From NCBI RefSeq assembly GCF_023343835.1, contig NC_064440.1, positions 35,285,537 through 35,349,536 on the forward strand: DNA of 64,000 nt. The letters are read 5' to 3'. Position numbers and translations under genes: made by a program. This stretch comes from Lagopus muta (lineage: Eukaryota > Chordata > Aves > Galliformes > Phasianidae). Position 1 is the stretch's first letter. Each line of letters opens with the position of its first letter. This document shows, in pieces, positions 30,601-44,703 of this stretch. The notes beneath the pieces were generated by a model. The model searched no databases and had not been told where the DNA came from. It saw only the letters and a program-made list of their open reading frames with translations.

Positions 30601-33600
30601 GGCAAAGAGCCTCCATGTGGCAGTGGCTGTGAGTTTGTCATAGAGGGGAAGCTGTGGTGCAGCATTGAGGAGGACTTTCCTTGACAAATCCTCAAAGAGG
30701 TCCTCCATCTGCACTTCCTTTGCTTTTTGTCTGCAAAGAGAAGAATTTTCTTCTGCTGAAATTCCTAGCCAATGAATCTTGTACTTCACCATCTCAAGTC
30801 TTGCTTTCCTCCTCCTAACTCTGAACCTTTTTTTGACTGACTTTCTAGGAAGAGGGATCCATTTTTGCCATATGAAAGCATACAACAGAAGGTTCTAGGA
30901 CTTGCTTGCATCCCAGTGATGAAGACAAGCACCCAGTCCCTAGGTCCCTGTGCTCCCCAGCCATCACACTCCCTGACAGATGTCCTAGGATGCTGGCTCC
31001 CACACTGTACTTCAGAGGTGGCAGATTACTTGCTTCTCCTCCTTTCGCTAGCCTAGGCTGGGCTGATCTGATTGCCCTTTTCAGCTGTAGAAAGATCCAT
31101 GTGGACAGGAAGACATCAGAGATATCTAAGACTTCTAGGACATGAGACAAATGCAAATGCATCACTGACAACTGCTTTAAAAGAGGATAAAATAGACCCT
31201 ATTGATTAACACTAGGTGGTTGCACCGCTGAATTCTCCTGCTCCCTTCTGAAGCATCCTGACTTTCTCAGCTGTGCTGTGTGCAATCCCTTGCTCTGGGA
31301 AGGAGCACGGTGCTCTGACCACACACATGCTCTTCAGGCTGCCCCCCATCGAGCTGCCGGCACTGCTGAGCCCACCGAGCACTCTGAGCACCTGGGGTCA
31401 CTGACAGCCAGCTGTCCAAACAGACCCCACATGCTTGGGGCTTGCGTTGGGACCGGTGGGGGAAACCCCACCAGAACCAGACAGCTCTTTGTCTTCAGAG
31501 GCAGCGTGGTGGCTCTGGGGCTGCCCTTCTCCTTTGATCTGAGCCCTGCCTTCCTCTGCTACTCCAGGTCACCCCTGCTTGTTTTCTTCTTTTTGTTTTC
31601 CCCTGATCCTTGGTGGTTCTGATCTCTGTTCAAGAGTTGATCTCCACCTTAGAAATGCTGCCTTGGGCTTTGAAAGGAATCTGAGAGCGTGTCCTTCCTC
31701 TGTAAGTAACTCAGCTTCCATCAAAGTAGTGCCCTGTTCCCCATCCAAATGCTTCACCTCTGTGCTGGGTGACTTCAGCCCATCCCAGAAGACCTAGCTG
31801 GGAGGCAGGAGGAAAAAAACACTTCCTTTGCATTTTGCATAATTTTCATCAGTATTGTCTCACATTTTACTTTGCCCTATGGAAACATCACAGAAGTCAC
31901 TCTGAGAATCCCTTTAGTTCACTTGGTACTTCAATGGGTACTTCACTTTCCCATCTCAAAGGTAGCTCCCTCAAAAAATAAAATGGGAGCCAGCCATTCT
32001 TTCTTGCATTAGTCAGACGTTCTGGAACAGGAAAAACACACACATTTATTCATCCCATCTAAATACATTTGTTTTTAGTTTAGATGTATTCAAAATGAGA
32101 CACAGTGTGGACATCTGTCTTATTATCCAACAGTAGGTTAAAAAAAATAAACTCTGCTGGCTCCGTGGGAGGAATGCAGATAAATGACAGATGGAGGCAA
32201 GCAGTGGACTTCCAGAAGCTTTCATCCCTGAACCAGCTAATGGAGCTCAGTGAGGAGAACATCCATCCCATGCTTTTGCATCTTCCAGAGCAATGGAGGA
32301 GTTGGACAGTGCTGTATCACATGCATGATCACAACTTGCCAACACAAGTCCTACAGCCTTGGTACAGATTTCTCTGTGCTCCTGTAGTGCCACAAACGAG
32401 GCTGCAGGAAGGCTGAGGCTCTGTGCATTGGATGACTCCAATTGCATTGTGGACCTCCAATGTGCATTGGAGGGTGGAGAACACAGCTTTAGGTAGAGAT
32501 GTTAGCTGGGTGTGGATGTTTCAGTGCAGCTGAGTGCTTTCTTATCCTCCTCGACTTTTCTATATTTCTCTCTTCTTCCATCTGGCATTTATGTCTGCTA
32601 CATATGTTCCCCTTTATACCATGCCAGAGCTATGACACAAGAAAAGGGCAGGGAAGGGGTGGGGGGGAGGGAGGGAAATCTGAAAATGGGATTTTATCAA
32701 AATATTATCGGAGCGCCAGCTGGTGCAGATTATCATAGCTCTCTGAGTGAGAGAGCTATTTTACCTTGTGCTGTCTTTCTTTCTCTGGGCTGCACATGGC
32801 CTTTTCCTGAAGTGTGAAGGTTGCAGCCACCAGGATTAATCTGCTCTTCCCATCCCCATTCCAGCACCGTTTCCGAAGCCCTGCAGTATCTCAGCGCATT
32901 CAAAAATTTGACTGATCCAGGCTGAGATGGAAACCAGGTATCAGTAAGTCATCCATCCACAGAGGCTGGTTGAATCTTGCTGGAAAATGAGAGATGAAGG
33001 GTCACAAGAACGTGACAAAATGTGTTGAGCAGACGCTCGTTAGTTGGACAGCTTTGCTGGTGTGCCTGTGCCCCAAGGGTTGGCTTGCAAAGGCCGCAGT
33101 GCTGGGCTGGGTCTGACACTCAAAGCACTCAAGGGGTCTGGACACAACTGCTCTGCCCCTTTGCAAGAGATGCCTCCGTGTCCTGGCCTCCAGCCCAGTG
33201 CCAGGCCCTCGCGGAGTGAGGAAAGTATTGCTCATCCATCACTGTGTGTTTTTAGGGATTTTATTCCTGACTGTAAAGTGGAACCAGCTTTTAGAAGCAG
33301 AGGATAAAGATTTGGCTGGGAACATCTGAGCTGGAGGACCAATAACTTGGGAGCTGCTCGGAAGTGTTTGATCTGTCTCAGGCCCACAAGTGCTGAGCCA
33401 GCGCCTGCCTTTAAGTGGAAGTTATTTTATGCATCCACTGGAGTCCTATTAAGCCATTTCCTCTGGGACCTCCAGGGATAGTCTGAGCATCTATTTTCTC
33501 AACAACACCAATGTGTGAGTGCAAAGGGAAGGAGGATGTGCTGTGTGACAAATGTTGGGGTGGATGTGAGGCTCTGTCTCCAAGCAGCCTTGTGAGAGTG

Positions 33601-34873
33601 CTGCAATTGCCTCCTGTCCATCTGAGGATGCCTTGATCTATAGATGCCTCAAATACCCTGTGTATCCCTCCTCCTCGTTCCAGTCCCTCTCTGTCCTTGT
33701 AGCTGTTTCTAGGAAGCTTTCATCTGTTCTTTGGAGCAGAACTGTATACTTAGCTCCCTTTGGTCATTCTGGGATCCCACCCCTCTATTTAAGCATATAA
33801 AATCTTGAAAAGTGAAGGCACAAAGGCTGTTCTGAAAGAGAACAGCCCTGGAAGTCCCTTTGCAAAGGCTGGAGGACAGCAAAATCACCTCTCCCAGCAC
33901 CAGCTAAGTGCTAAAGCAGAACCTGCAAGGTGCAGTGCTGGGACGTGTAAGTGGGAGAAGGCCTGGCAGGAGGTTTTGTTCTCCAGTTCTGCCCGGAGGC
34001 TTTTCCCTTTGGAGCCCACTGAGGGCCAGCAGGGAAATGATTCCAATTCCAGGCTTTCCAGCTTCCACGCTAATTTAACCTGAACCATTTCCTACTCTCT
34101 GAGCGGGAAGCAGGGATGAGGTTAGCAGATTCAGATTTGGGGGTGGACTGAAAATGATATCAGCAGTTTTATGGCCATTTCTTTTCTTGGCAGGACATGA
34201 GGGAGACCGTCTCACAGCCACTAGGACAGAAGGTGGAAGAATGCAAACGCTCAAACATTTTTCAGTTTTTCCTGATTATCTTTCCTCCCCCAGCAGTTTT
34301 ATTAGGGTTCATAAATTCTTCCTTGGAGCACTCATTCCCCCATGCATTTTAACCCTCGGCAGCCTTGGAGGTCACTGTAACCCTGTGGGGTTGGTGGCTG
34401 TCCAGGAGAAGCCACCCTGTCCCATCACAGCTGGCTCTGACCAAACAGAATGGAAATCACTGCACACGAAGGGTTCTGAGGCACATGGAGCCTTTTCACT
34501 GGCTCGAGTGTGGTATAAATAACAACCCCAATCATGCAGTGAAATGGATAGGTGAAGATATGACTCGGGAATCTGATATTGCTTTCAGAAGTTTTCAGTG
34601 CATCAGTGCTACTCTCCCCAGCGTGGCAGGAGAGGATGGAAAATTCCTCCGTCACCACTGCTTGGTGCCCTCCTATAATGAGTAGCTGTTGAGGTAATAG
34701 TAACCCTTTTGGCAAAAGCACTTGCTCCATGGAAAGCCAGAATATATCCAATAATGCAGGAGAGTGCCATAAAGCACAGCTCAGTAGGAAGCAGTTAAAG
34801 CGATAGCCTCTGCTGGATGCTTCACCAGAAGTCCCCAGCTCCTTCTGAGGGCAGTGATGCTTAGTGAAATGCT
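27700..34873. other. Intergenic sequence, 7.2 kb without recognised repeats
   Basis: The longest CR1-free interval so far. It has A runs near 29080-29095 and 32140-32150 and a G-rich run at about 32655-32682. I see no exon with conserved protein sequence and no RNA gene. Confidence 0.5.
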
Positions 34874-35098
34874 TGGGGAGGTTCAGTTTGGATATTAGGA
34901 ACAATTTCTTCTCAGAAAGAGCAGTGCTGCAGTGGCACAGCTGCCCAGGGAGGTGGTGGAATCACCACCCCTGGAGGTGTTCCGTGACTGTGGGGATGTG
35001 GCACTGAGGGACGTGGGCAGTGGGCATGGTGGGGTGGGCTGGGGTTGGACTTGGGGATCTTAGTGGTCTTTTCCAACCTGAATGATTGTGTGATTATA
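34874..35098 (+). mobile_element. CR1 LINE 3' fragment
   Basis: Sense CR1: ggttcagtttggatattagg, aacaatttcttctcagaaag, gtggcactgagggacgtggg and ggtcttttccaacctgaatg, ending ATTGTGTGATTATA. It resembles the copy in ASB1 intron 2 at 1455-1834. Confidence 0.9.
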
Positions 35099-38000
35099 TA
35101 GCTGCTGTTTGTTATTATCTTATTCTTGTGTCCCCTTGAGAAGACAGCCCCCAAGGCTGCTGGCCTTGAACTGGCAGCTTCTGCTGTGGACATCATCTCC
35201 TCCTTCCCAGTTTGAGCTTCTACCAAGCCCTGAAGCAGGCTAATTTGAGATCAATTCTTGCAACTATAGCCTAGCAATCCATTTGGCTGTGTGGTTTTGT
35301 AGCCAGTGCAATGGGATACAATTAGCTTGTCATGCACTTGGTGCATAATTTGCTTGCTGTTTGCTGTAAAGGAGGAGAAAGCCAGAAAAGTACAGTGGTG
35401 AGCTATGTTGCTTTGGAACAAAATATTTACATTTTCCACATTTCCCATAAGGCATTAGCACTTTTCCAAATGTGACACAGGAGGAGCAAATGCTTAGTGG
35501 TCTGTGGATCTAACGTTTGCTTAAGTACCATGACATATATGCTTATGTGTATACACACATGAGATATTTTAGTTCTACTATTTAAATTAAGGGTGGGATA
35601 CCCTTCAGCACTGCATTTCTCAGCATATGTGTTCTTATGTTCACTTATTCTTTGTTTCTGCCAATGCCTAAATAAGGAATACTAAACAGCCACAAATATG
35701 CAGCCAGTGGAGACGCAGGAATTCACTGGGAGGGAGCGGACGCTGATCTTGAGCTGATAGGTTTGCAAGGGAGAGAGTCACTGCAGCTGCAGGAGAGATT
35801 TCTGTGGTGGTATCTGTCTGTAATGCACATCACAGCCCTGCTTCGCCCTCCGGGCAAAACTGAAGCTTTTAGATGGAGAGCAAGTCGTTTCAGTGCCACA
35901 TCAGGGATGTATGTACATCCATATTTTTATATATATGTACACACATATAAGAAACACCTGTTTGCACACTGTTGATGGTATTCTCTGCATCTCTGAGATG
36001 GAACATTGGGCTTGCAAGGATGCCCAGATAGGCTGTGTGCACAGACATAGGGGACCACACACACATGCATACATTTATGCCCACTATTCCACTGACTTAG
36101 AGCTTGAAAGTCACCTCCTTAGTCTCATGCCAGCTAGACAATGTAAGGGTGACACAGTTAGGCCTTACATTTCCTGCCTGTAGGAAAATGCACATGAATT
36201 TGACTTTGCATTTGGTTTCCTGGTCAAAAAGTGAAAAGTCTCTAGGAAAGCAGCTTGTCCTGCAGCACGATGTACTGGAGTATTTGCTCTTAAAGTACAG
36301 TGATCAGCTTGGAAATTAAAGGGCAGAGATGTCCCAGATTGCTTTTCGGTGATGTCTCTATACTCATAGTGATTGAGATTGCTTCTGTGATTCCTGTTTT
36401 AATGCTGGAGCAATTTAAGCACCAAATACCTGCTGTAGCTCGAAGCAGTGATTGAGCACCTGGTGGGAAGGCAGGGCCAACCCAGGGGAGCTTAGGTATA
36501 TGCAATGCATCTGAGTAATTGGAAGAGATGGAGCCAGGAATCCACCCCTTCCCAGACCTCATTTAAGGATTGGCAGTGGAGGTGAGGGCATCTCTTGCCT
36601 ATGTACCTGAGACCTTCCAGAGGCAAGCAGTTCTTTTCCCTCATTTCTGCACCTGTGGCTGCTGCACTTGGGCTCGTTCTCATTTGCTGCAGCTGAAGGC
36701 TTTGCCACCCTGCTATTATCATCCCATTACAGCATTACAGCTGCTTGCCATTGTTTTGCCCCTTCCTCAGGTTCTGTGAGGGTACAAGGAACAACAGCTT
36801 TTCAGAGTGGGTTTTGCTGTCTTTTCCCACCTTTGTCCGTGCAGCTAAATGTTTCCTCGCCTCAGTCCTTGCAGGGACCTTGTTGGCCAGAAGAGATCTG
36901 CCCAACTGTCAGCCCAGCCCCACCTTGTCCACTGTCCCTCAGTGCCACATCCCCACAGTTCCAGCCTTAAGGATTCCATGATTATATATTATATAACAAT
37001 TATAGTACAATATAAATTGTATTTGATGGAGATGCTCTGGTTGTGGCTCGGCTGCAAGGGAATCCATCCCATCTCTTGTAGGGTTCGTGGAGTTGGTATG
37101 TGATTTCCATGCTGCTGTGTGTACACCACTATTACAAAGCACACTGCCCTATCTTCGTTGCTGTGCTGCCCAACTCTAAGCTCAGGGAAAGTCCAAGCTG
37201 ATGAGTGAGATAAGTGTACTGAGGAAGGGAGGCAGAGGTTGAGGAGTGCCATCTTTTGTGACCCGTAATTTGAGGTGGGAGCTTGCAACCAGGTCCCCTT
37301 CATGCCCATTCTTCTGTCCTCTTTGCATCCTCTCTTCCCATTTTCCACCCCACCCTTGGAGAGGGGCATGGCTGCTTCTCTCCCTTTGCAGCAAGGGCAG
37401 AGAAAGATGAAGGGCTTGGTTGGGACATAGATGGAGCAGCCCAGGGTGCAGCATTGACCGCCACAGTCCGTGCTCCCCCCCAGCAGCATTTGCAAAAGAT
37501 CAAAGCATGCAGCAAAAATAGCAAAAGGGAAGAGCTTGTGGGTTGGACATCTGGAGGCCAGAAGCAGCTCCTGCTTTTGAGTAAGCAAGAGGTGAAGGAG
37601 GAATGGTAAAAATGGGTTTACAGTCTCACTTCTTTTACAGGGATTAAAAACCTCTTATAAAGTTATATGGTTTGCTGTTACTTGAGATAGCAGTGTCCTA
37701 TGTCTCTGTAAGACCCTAATTTCAGAAGCAAGGATGCTAACGACACCTATAAAAATAGAGGTGGGTATTTTCTGGCAGGCACAATGCAGATTTATCTGTG
37801 GTGCATCATCTGACAACCTTAGTTTTCTTCCAAGGGGCACAAGGAGGCACCTGGGAAATGTCTGTGCTGCTCAGCTGAATAAAACAGGTGCTATTTCCTT
37901 TTGCAGCTGGATGTTTTCAACTATAAGAACTCAGAAACAAGCCCAAACCTAAGGGGATGCCTGGGTCACAGCCCAGTTTTTCAAAGCCTTTGCAAAGAAA

Positions 38001-39934
38001 TTGGAGACAGACATCCTAGAACTCAAAGTCCAACCTCTGGACAGTGCTGCCAAGTGTGCGATTAAACATTGTACCCATTTCCTCCAAGTAAATATGCCAG
38101 TGTCATTGCAATAAATTAACGTACAAACAGTACATTGCAACATTGGGTTCATTCTGCAAATGGAGCTGAGTGGGCAAACTATTTCACGCCATGATGTGTG
38201 TCCAAAATGGGATGAAAACCTCTGGAGGCAGCGTAGCAGGACGTTCTCTGGTGAAAACATTTGCCGTGGAAAAATGCAATTTGCAGGAGATGATTTGCAT
38301 CCAGCACGATGAACAATTTTGGCCACGGGAAAAATAAGCTGAAGTGGAGGGGGGGGAGGTTGGAATGGAAAAAGACAATTTTGATTGGTTTTCTTTTAAC
38401 AAAAGAAGCCATAAGTTAAACACTCTGTTTGGGACAAAATGTACTATCTTATCCCAGGCAGGTTGGAATTCTTTTTCTTTCCATCTTTCTCCTTTTTAAT
38501 TTTTCCCTTAGCTGTTCGTTCTGTTGGGAAATGTTTTGTGGATCATGGCATCTGGGATCCTCTGTGTTCCTTTCTAAGCTTCACCATCGTTATCACTCTG
38601 CCCTTGTTTGTTTTAATGTAGGGTCAGCAACCGTCTCACTTTTTGGTCAAATGGTGAAACTGCTTCTTTTCTTCCAGTTTTGCCTCCTGGTCGTTAAAGC
38701 GGGAAATTTCTCTCATTCATTTGCATTGGTTTGACCCGTGCTGCTGGTGTTCTTTCCCAGCATGGTTATTGCTCCCTGTGCCAGGTGTATGGCATGTGAT
38801 GACACCAAGCCCTGCCAGGTTGCATGTTTCAGTGCTTGTGTTGCGCCACTTTCATTAGTGCACTGATTAACCATTTCCCCGTGGCCTAATGAATTCCACT
38901 TGCTCATCGCTTACTGAGCATACCCAGAAATCACAGCATTGGGCAACGCTCACTGGGATACTAAAGGAAGAGGAGGGGAAAAAAATGAACGTGCAAGTGC
39001 CGGATTGGGCAGGAATGGGAGAATGAAGAAATTCGGACCTTTTTTTTTTCTTCTTTTGGTGGTGAGGGCAGACAGGATGATAGCTGCCTCCGTGTGAAAC
39101 TGGAACTACATCCAGGAATGGTATTTATATGCGCGGATGTAGCTTTCAATCAAGATGATGTAAACACTGCTGCAGGATTTTTTGACCAGGCTGTTTGGGA
39201 AACGTGATGGATTAAATATGACAAACAAGGTTCCTGGACGTTTATTTATCCGCCTTTTCATTTGTGCCAGTTTCATGTTAGGCAAGGCTCTGGCTACCAG
39301 ACCGATCCTAAGCCTTGAGGGCAGGCAAGGCTGGGGGAGGGAGCCACAAAGAGAGTGTTTTCCAAGCCTCATCTAATTTAAAGCATCTTTTGCTGAGTGG
39401 TGCAGCGAAGAGGATGTGGCTAACACAAATAAAAAAATCATAAAGGGATCAAAGTGTGTGTGCAAATTCATTCCTTGTGGCAGGAGTTCTGCCAGTTTGC
39501 TTGCTCGCTTGCTTTCCTAAAAAAAATTCTCTCCCCACCCCCAAGATGGAGTGAGCGATCGCATGTCAGAATCTCTTCTGGATTTCATAAGGGTTTCAGC
39601 ATTGATGGATGGGCGGGATGACACCAGAGCCTGTACATTGTGCCTGAGATCTGAGCCACTTCCCCTTGGTCCCATGGTTACACATGGAACAGTTGCATGG
39701 GTGCGATCTATTTATAAGTGGTTCAAAGGCACCACAAAAGCAGGAGGATGCTGGTGTGAAGCACTGGGCCACCAGGAAGCTCGCTAGCACTTGCAGGAAC
39801 CTGACGTTACCCTGGAGCCTGAACGGTTCCTGGCAGGGTGTAAGATGAGGAAAGTCCTGAAAAGGAAAACAAAAAATGAGCTACAACAATTAAAAACTAA
39901 AAAACCTATGAAAATAGGAATCCTATTAGATTTT
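35099..39934. other. Intergenic sequence
   Basis: AT-rich unique sequence. It includes TATATA-type tracts at about 35915-35950 and 36978-37020 and poly-purine/pyrimidine runs (38350-38360, 39039-39050). Blocks near 38,850-38,920 and 39,180-39,300 look like possible conserved noncoding DNA. No gene recognised. Confidence 0.5.
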
Positions 39935-40275
39935 TCTGGAAGAGTCTCAGGAGAGACCTTATTGCTTTCTACAACTCCTGAAGGGAGGTTGTATCAAAGT
40001 GGGGGTCGGCCTCTTCTCCCAGGTAACACTGGTAGGATGAGAGGCAACGGCTTTACGTTGCAATTCAGGTTGGATATTAGGAACAATTACTTCTCAGAAA
40101 GAGTGGTGCTGCAATGGCACAGCCTCCTAGGAAGGCGGTGGGTCACTGTCCCTGGAGGTGTGTCAGAGCCATGGGGATTTGTCACTGAGGGATGTGCGCA
40201 GTGGGAAAGGTGAGGATGAGTCGATGGTTGGGCTTGATGTTTTTACTGGTTTTTACAACCTTAATAATTTGGTGT
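39935..40275 (+). mobile_element. CR1 LINE 3' fragment
   Basis: Sense CR1: gtctcaggagagaccttatt gc, gtcggcctcttctcccaggt, caggttggatattaggaaca and gatgtttttactggttttta caacc. It is more diverged than the 34.9-kb copy, with several small deletions and a decayed tail. Confidence 0.88.
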
Positions 40276-40639
40276 TCCTCTAAAACAGAATTGGCTGAAA
40301 TGATTTGATTGTTTAGTGATTCTTAAGAAGGCACCAAGGATAAAAGTCGTTAAAATAACGGTGCTCGGAACTGCTGATGTATGTTAAATCTCATTACAAA
40401 GCTATGTCTGGTGCTGGAAGAAGTAGGTTAGACAAACTGGGTGTTTTCAGTAAATATGGGGAAGCCTTCTGGGCTCTGGTTAGAAGCATCTACTGCAACG
40501 AATACTAGAAATGTTCATTTGCAAACAGTGCTGCTAAATTCCCACTTGCATGTTCTGCTGGTATACACACAACTACGTTTGCATGCTTTAGCACCAGCTT
40601 TAGCACCTCTGTGATTCAGTGTTCAGGAACTGGAAGTGG

Positions 40640-40700
40640 GCTAACCCTGATGATTAGAGGTTGGAACCTTGCAACCCAACCATCCTATGATCCTATGACT
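40640..40700 (+). mobile_element. CR1 3' tail remnant
   Basis: gattagaggttggaaccttg followed by CCATCCTATGATCCTATGA matches a CR1 3' terminus with ATCCTATG tail units. Only about 60 bp can be followed. Confidence 0.55.
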
Positions 40701-43439
40701 GATTTCACAAAGAGGAGCTACTGGAGCATGTTCGTGGAGGTTTACATCCCATCGTAGGGGGGACCCAAGAACCACAGCACAGATGTGGTTCCCATCTGTG
40801 AGCTTCTTCTGGCTGTCCTGCTGACCCTACAAAGTCATTACATACGCCGGGACAAGGAGATGCTTGTCTTCTAGGCAGTCTCTGCAATCACTGAATCTGC
40901 CTAGTCTCAAGCCAATTCTCCCAGTTCAGACAACACACACTGCTCTGGAAACCACACGGCACAGCAAGGCTGTGTTTCCTACGGGAGCGCCATCCCACTA
41001 AAATAACATCCGCAGAGAACAAAGGCTAAAAGCCCAGGCAAACCTAATGCCGGAAAAGAATCGTTCTGAAAACCAAAGGGAACATGCCTTAAAAAATCCT
41101 GTGGCATTTATAATGAAAAATAAACATCTATTTGCATGTTAGATAGAAAGAAATAGAAAACGAAGTCAAAGAGCAAGGTCTTGTTCTTATATTCTAGGAA
41201 TTTTCTCCATTGAAGATTGTCAAATACTGCATGCCAACACTTGGGAGTATGACAACAGCATCTTTAAGTGCAATGAATCAAAGCACAAGAGTAAATTTTT
41301 ATGGAACTCAAACTGCTATTCTTAGAAACCATCCAGAATCGAAAAATAAACAATCCATCAGGAAAAGAAATGTTCAGACTCACGGGGGAGATTAACTCTC
41401 ATTTAAGTGGAAACAAAACCTCAAATGAGCCACATCGCTATTCCCACACTTAGCTAATTGCAGTATTGTTCAAGGGCAGAGTCAAGTGGTTGGAAGTCTG
41501 CACAACTGGATGGGGTAGATGAAGTCTTAAGAAGCAAACAAAAAGACCTCGAGTCATAGCCTTTCCCTGATGGTTAGTTCCAGAGACAGTTCTTTGCCAA
41601 GCTGTAGGATGGGAGCGTAACAAACAGAACGGGTGGCTCTGGGAAAGAAGAATTGCAGTAAAAAGATGGATTCAACACGAGATCAAGCCTCAACATGTAT
41701 ATTTGGAGATGATTAAGAAAGGCATCTGAGATGTCTGATGGAGCAGGCAGAGGCATAAAGAGACCCTGCTATTGATGCGGAAGAAATAGAAGCTCCAAGT
41801 GAGATTCCCAGATGTAGGGCAGTTCACAGCCAACCCAGCTACAGCTTTGGTGGGTTCTTCAACACAGGACATCTGCAAGTGAAGATCTGACATTTTCTCC
41901 TTTAAAATTAGTAAATCACAAGATAAGATTTTAATGCCAGAGCTACCAAGTGAAAACATGCTACCTGTATCTGGCCACTACAGTCGCTTTTAACAAAGAG
42001 CAGATGCCCATGCACTTCCACTGCATGGGAAAACACAAAGCAGATTGCCCTCAGCCTTGTAGGATTCTGTTTTTTCAATTTCCAGCACAGAAATTCTCTT
42101 AGTGTGAGTGCACGTGGGGCTGACATGTCAGAGAGGGGCTCTGGTGGAATTCATATTGCACACAGGGCTTCCTTGGCTTCTCTCCTGTGCAGGAATGAAA
42201 GCATCTTGAGACCATACGTGGGACGGTTCCACCTCCAAAGAGTGGCCTAAGGGCCTTGTGTGGACGTCAGTCCTGGTACTGATCTTTGCCATGTACTTTG
42301 CAGGGAAAGGAAAGCCATGTTCATAGGTGAAAATGCTCACTGGCAACTCTCTCCACGTGTTTACCTCCCTGGAGCTGCTTCAGCGTGTGAGTGTGCCTGG
42401 AACAAAGTTTTCTGCAAACAGACATGCAAAGAAAGATCTTTGTTTCACACAAGATATCCCCTGAGGAAAAACAATATAAAAATCAAGCAAGAGTCAATCG
42501 AGCTTTATTTATATACTTATATATTTATTTATCTTAGATAAAACCAAACCAAGTTTCTTGGCACACTGCATAAAAATTCTAAAAATAACAGGGAAAAAAA
42601 AAAAAAAAGAAGCCTGGAAAAACAATTCACACAGACTGAGTACTAAGGGGTCCTGGTACTTGCAGGTATATTCTCAGTTATTTCTTTTTGGATCACCCAA
42701 ACACCAACAAAGTCATTAAAGTCAATTCTTTCCTTTTATTAGCAATAGTCATGGCTTGATGATTCAAACCACATTGGGTTTTCAGAAGGGAGATTTTGAT
42801 CAAAGCGTTTTTAAAATCAGATGAAAGAAGTATTATAAAAAATGTTCGTGCAATATGAGCCAGGAAGGGGAAGTGGCTGTCCAGGAGAAGAGCTGGGAAT
42901 ATGTCAGAATGTGAAAAAATGAAACATGAAAGAATTTGATGGTACAAAATAGCTGGATAAAGCAGCGTTACGAGTAAAAAGCAGATTTACAGAGGCTGTG
43001 TTTCTTAATTGCGAGATTTAAAAATCCAATTATCACTTTAAAATAAGATTTTCAGTCCAACTGTTTGTTCTTCAGTAAGAAGGTGTAATTATTTTAACTT
43101 TGAACCTTTTTGGGAAGGCAACAGCATGCCGAGTTTGATGAGAATGGCCAAGTGTGACACAAATGGATTCTTCAGGATGGGACCTTTCCTTCTCAGACGC
43201 CTCTTACTTCTTGCCAGACGTGGGCAATGATTTTTCAGGGAAGGCTTTTTTGGTACCAGGGAGAAGTGGCAGCTAGTAGAGAAGACATGGTAAGAGAGTG
43301 AAAAGGGTGATGGGTGAGGAGAAGGAGAGATGTGGAGAAACAACCCCCAGGTGTGCATGTTTTCCTGTGAGGGACTCTGGAATAGATTCCAGTAGTCTGA
43401 GAGGAGGTTTGGTTTTGCTAGCAGGGTTCTTTTCATCCC
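40701..43439. other. Intergenic sequence
   Basis: AT-rich unique sequence with an ATTTAT/TATATA tract at about 42505-42540 and an A run at about 42594-42608. No gene or RNA recognised. Confidence 0.5.
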
Positions 43440-43572
43440 TGTTTCAAGGCCGGACGTGGCTTTGGGCAGCCTGGTCTACTGGTTGGCAACCCTGCCCATG
43501 GCAGAGGGGTTGAAACTGGATGATCTTTGAGGTCCTTTTCAACCAAGGCCATTCTGTGATTCTAATTCTATC
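43440..43572 (+). mobile_element. CR1 LINE 3' fragment
   Basis: Sense CR1: tttcaaggccggacgtggct, gggcagcctggtctactggt, tggatgatctttgaggtcct and the tail ATTCTGTGATTCTAATTCTA. It is short and 5'-truncated. Confidence 0.88.
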
Positions 43573-44703
43573 TGACGGTGGCTGTTCTGAAGAACATTTC
43601 CATGCAGCGTCCAAGGTATGTGACTAAACACAGAAACCTTCTCCCTCATTTATTTGAAAACATCATACTCTCATTTCCTCAGTGATAAAGGCATTCAGTG
43701 CAATGCATGTCCCAGCTCTAAATGGGTAGTGGATTGCTTCTACCAAATGGTGCTGTTGTGGACTTTCACTTTGGTATAGACATAGTTGCTCTGGCTTTAA
43801 ATGCAGCCACTCAGGTCCCGGAAGATGTCTAGCCATAGAGTTCAACAGTGCCTAATTTACTCTGTCAAGAAAACTTCAGAGACTGCCAAGAACTCAGGAA
43901 AATTAGCCTGCTCTGAGCTCTGGGCTTTGCCAAAGTCCCTGAGCTGCTTTGTTTTTGGAGAGCTTGGATATCCTGAGCTTGGTTGCTGTGTTATGTTGGA
44001 ATATTTGGGAGTGATGAAATCAAACTGTGTGGGCAGATGATTCCCACTGAGACACTGGTGTGGCCATCCTCACTACCAACCTCTCCATCTCCTTCCCTTA
44101 GGGAGGTCAGAAAGAGCCCCTCTTGATGGAACAGCATTGACCAAGAAAATATTGCACAGACATTTCCAAAAACATCTCCTCTCATCCCATGAAGAGTTCC
44201 ATCTACGGTTTCCTCTGCAAAAACTGGCTGTGTCCAGGCATACAAAAGCATTCACCAAAGTGATGATCTGCAGCTCCACATCCATACATTTAAGCACACC
44301 TGTCAATAAGGAAAGACTCGTAAGAATTATGGTAGCCAATTCCTTGGACAGCAATTTTCCACTTACTCGCCGTAAATGCAGGTAAGTGCTGGTTACAACC
44401 ACCATGGCTGCATCTGAGGTCAGCTGCTGCACTGATTTCTGGGTATCTGGACAAACGTGGTATCATCCCACAAGTATTGCTGGGCCTTTGTGTTATGGTC
44501 ACAACTATGAAAAGGTAATTTTGATCTAAACCTCACATGAATCACATTCCATGCGTAACATCTTAAAACGTCAACTTATTGCAGCCTAATTAACATGAAA
44601 ATACATTCCGGACAACTGAAAGTGTTGTTTGTTTTTTCAGTCAATGATTACTGCTACAAGTCTGTAATTACCAGCTCTTTCAAAAATAAGAATGACCTGA
44701 ATA
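43573..44703. other. Intergenic sequence
   Basis: No gene or repeat family recognised. Confidence 0.5.

Noticed and set aside
36989..37588. 199-codon minus-strand open frame in the intergenic region
   Set aside because: No recognised domain, no splice or promoter context. One such frame is not surprising by chance in 64 kb. Conservation or mass-spectrometry evidence would be needed.
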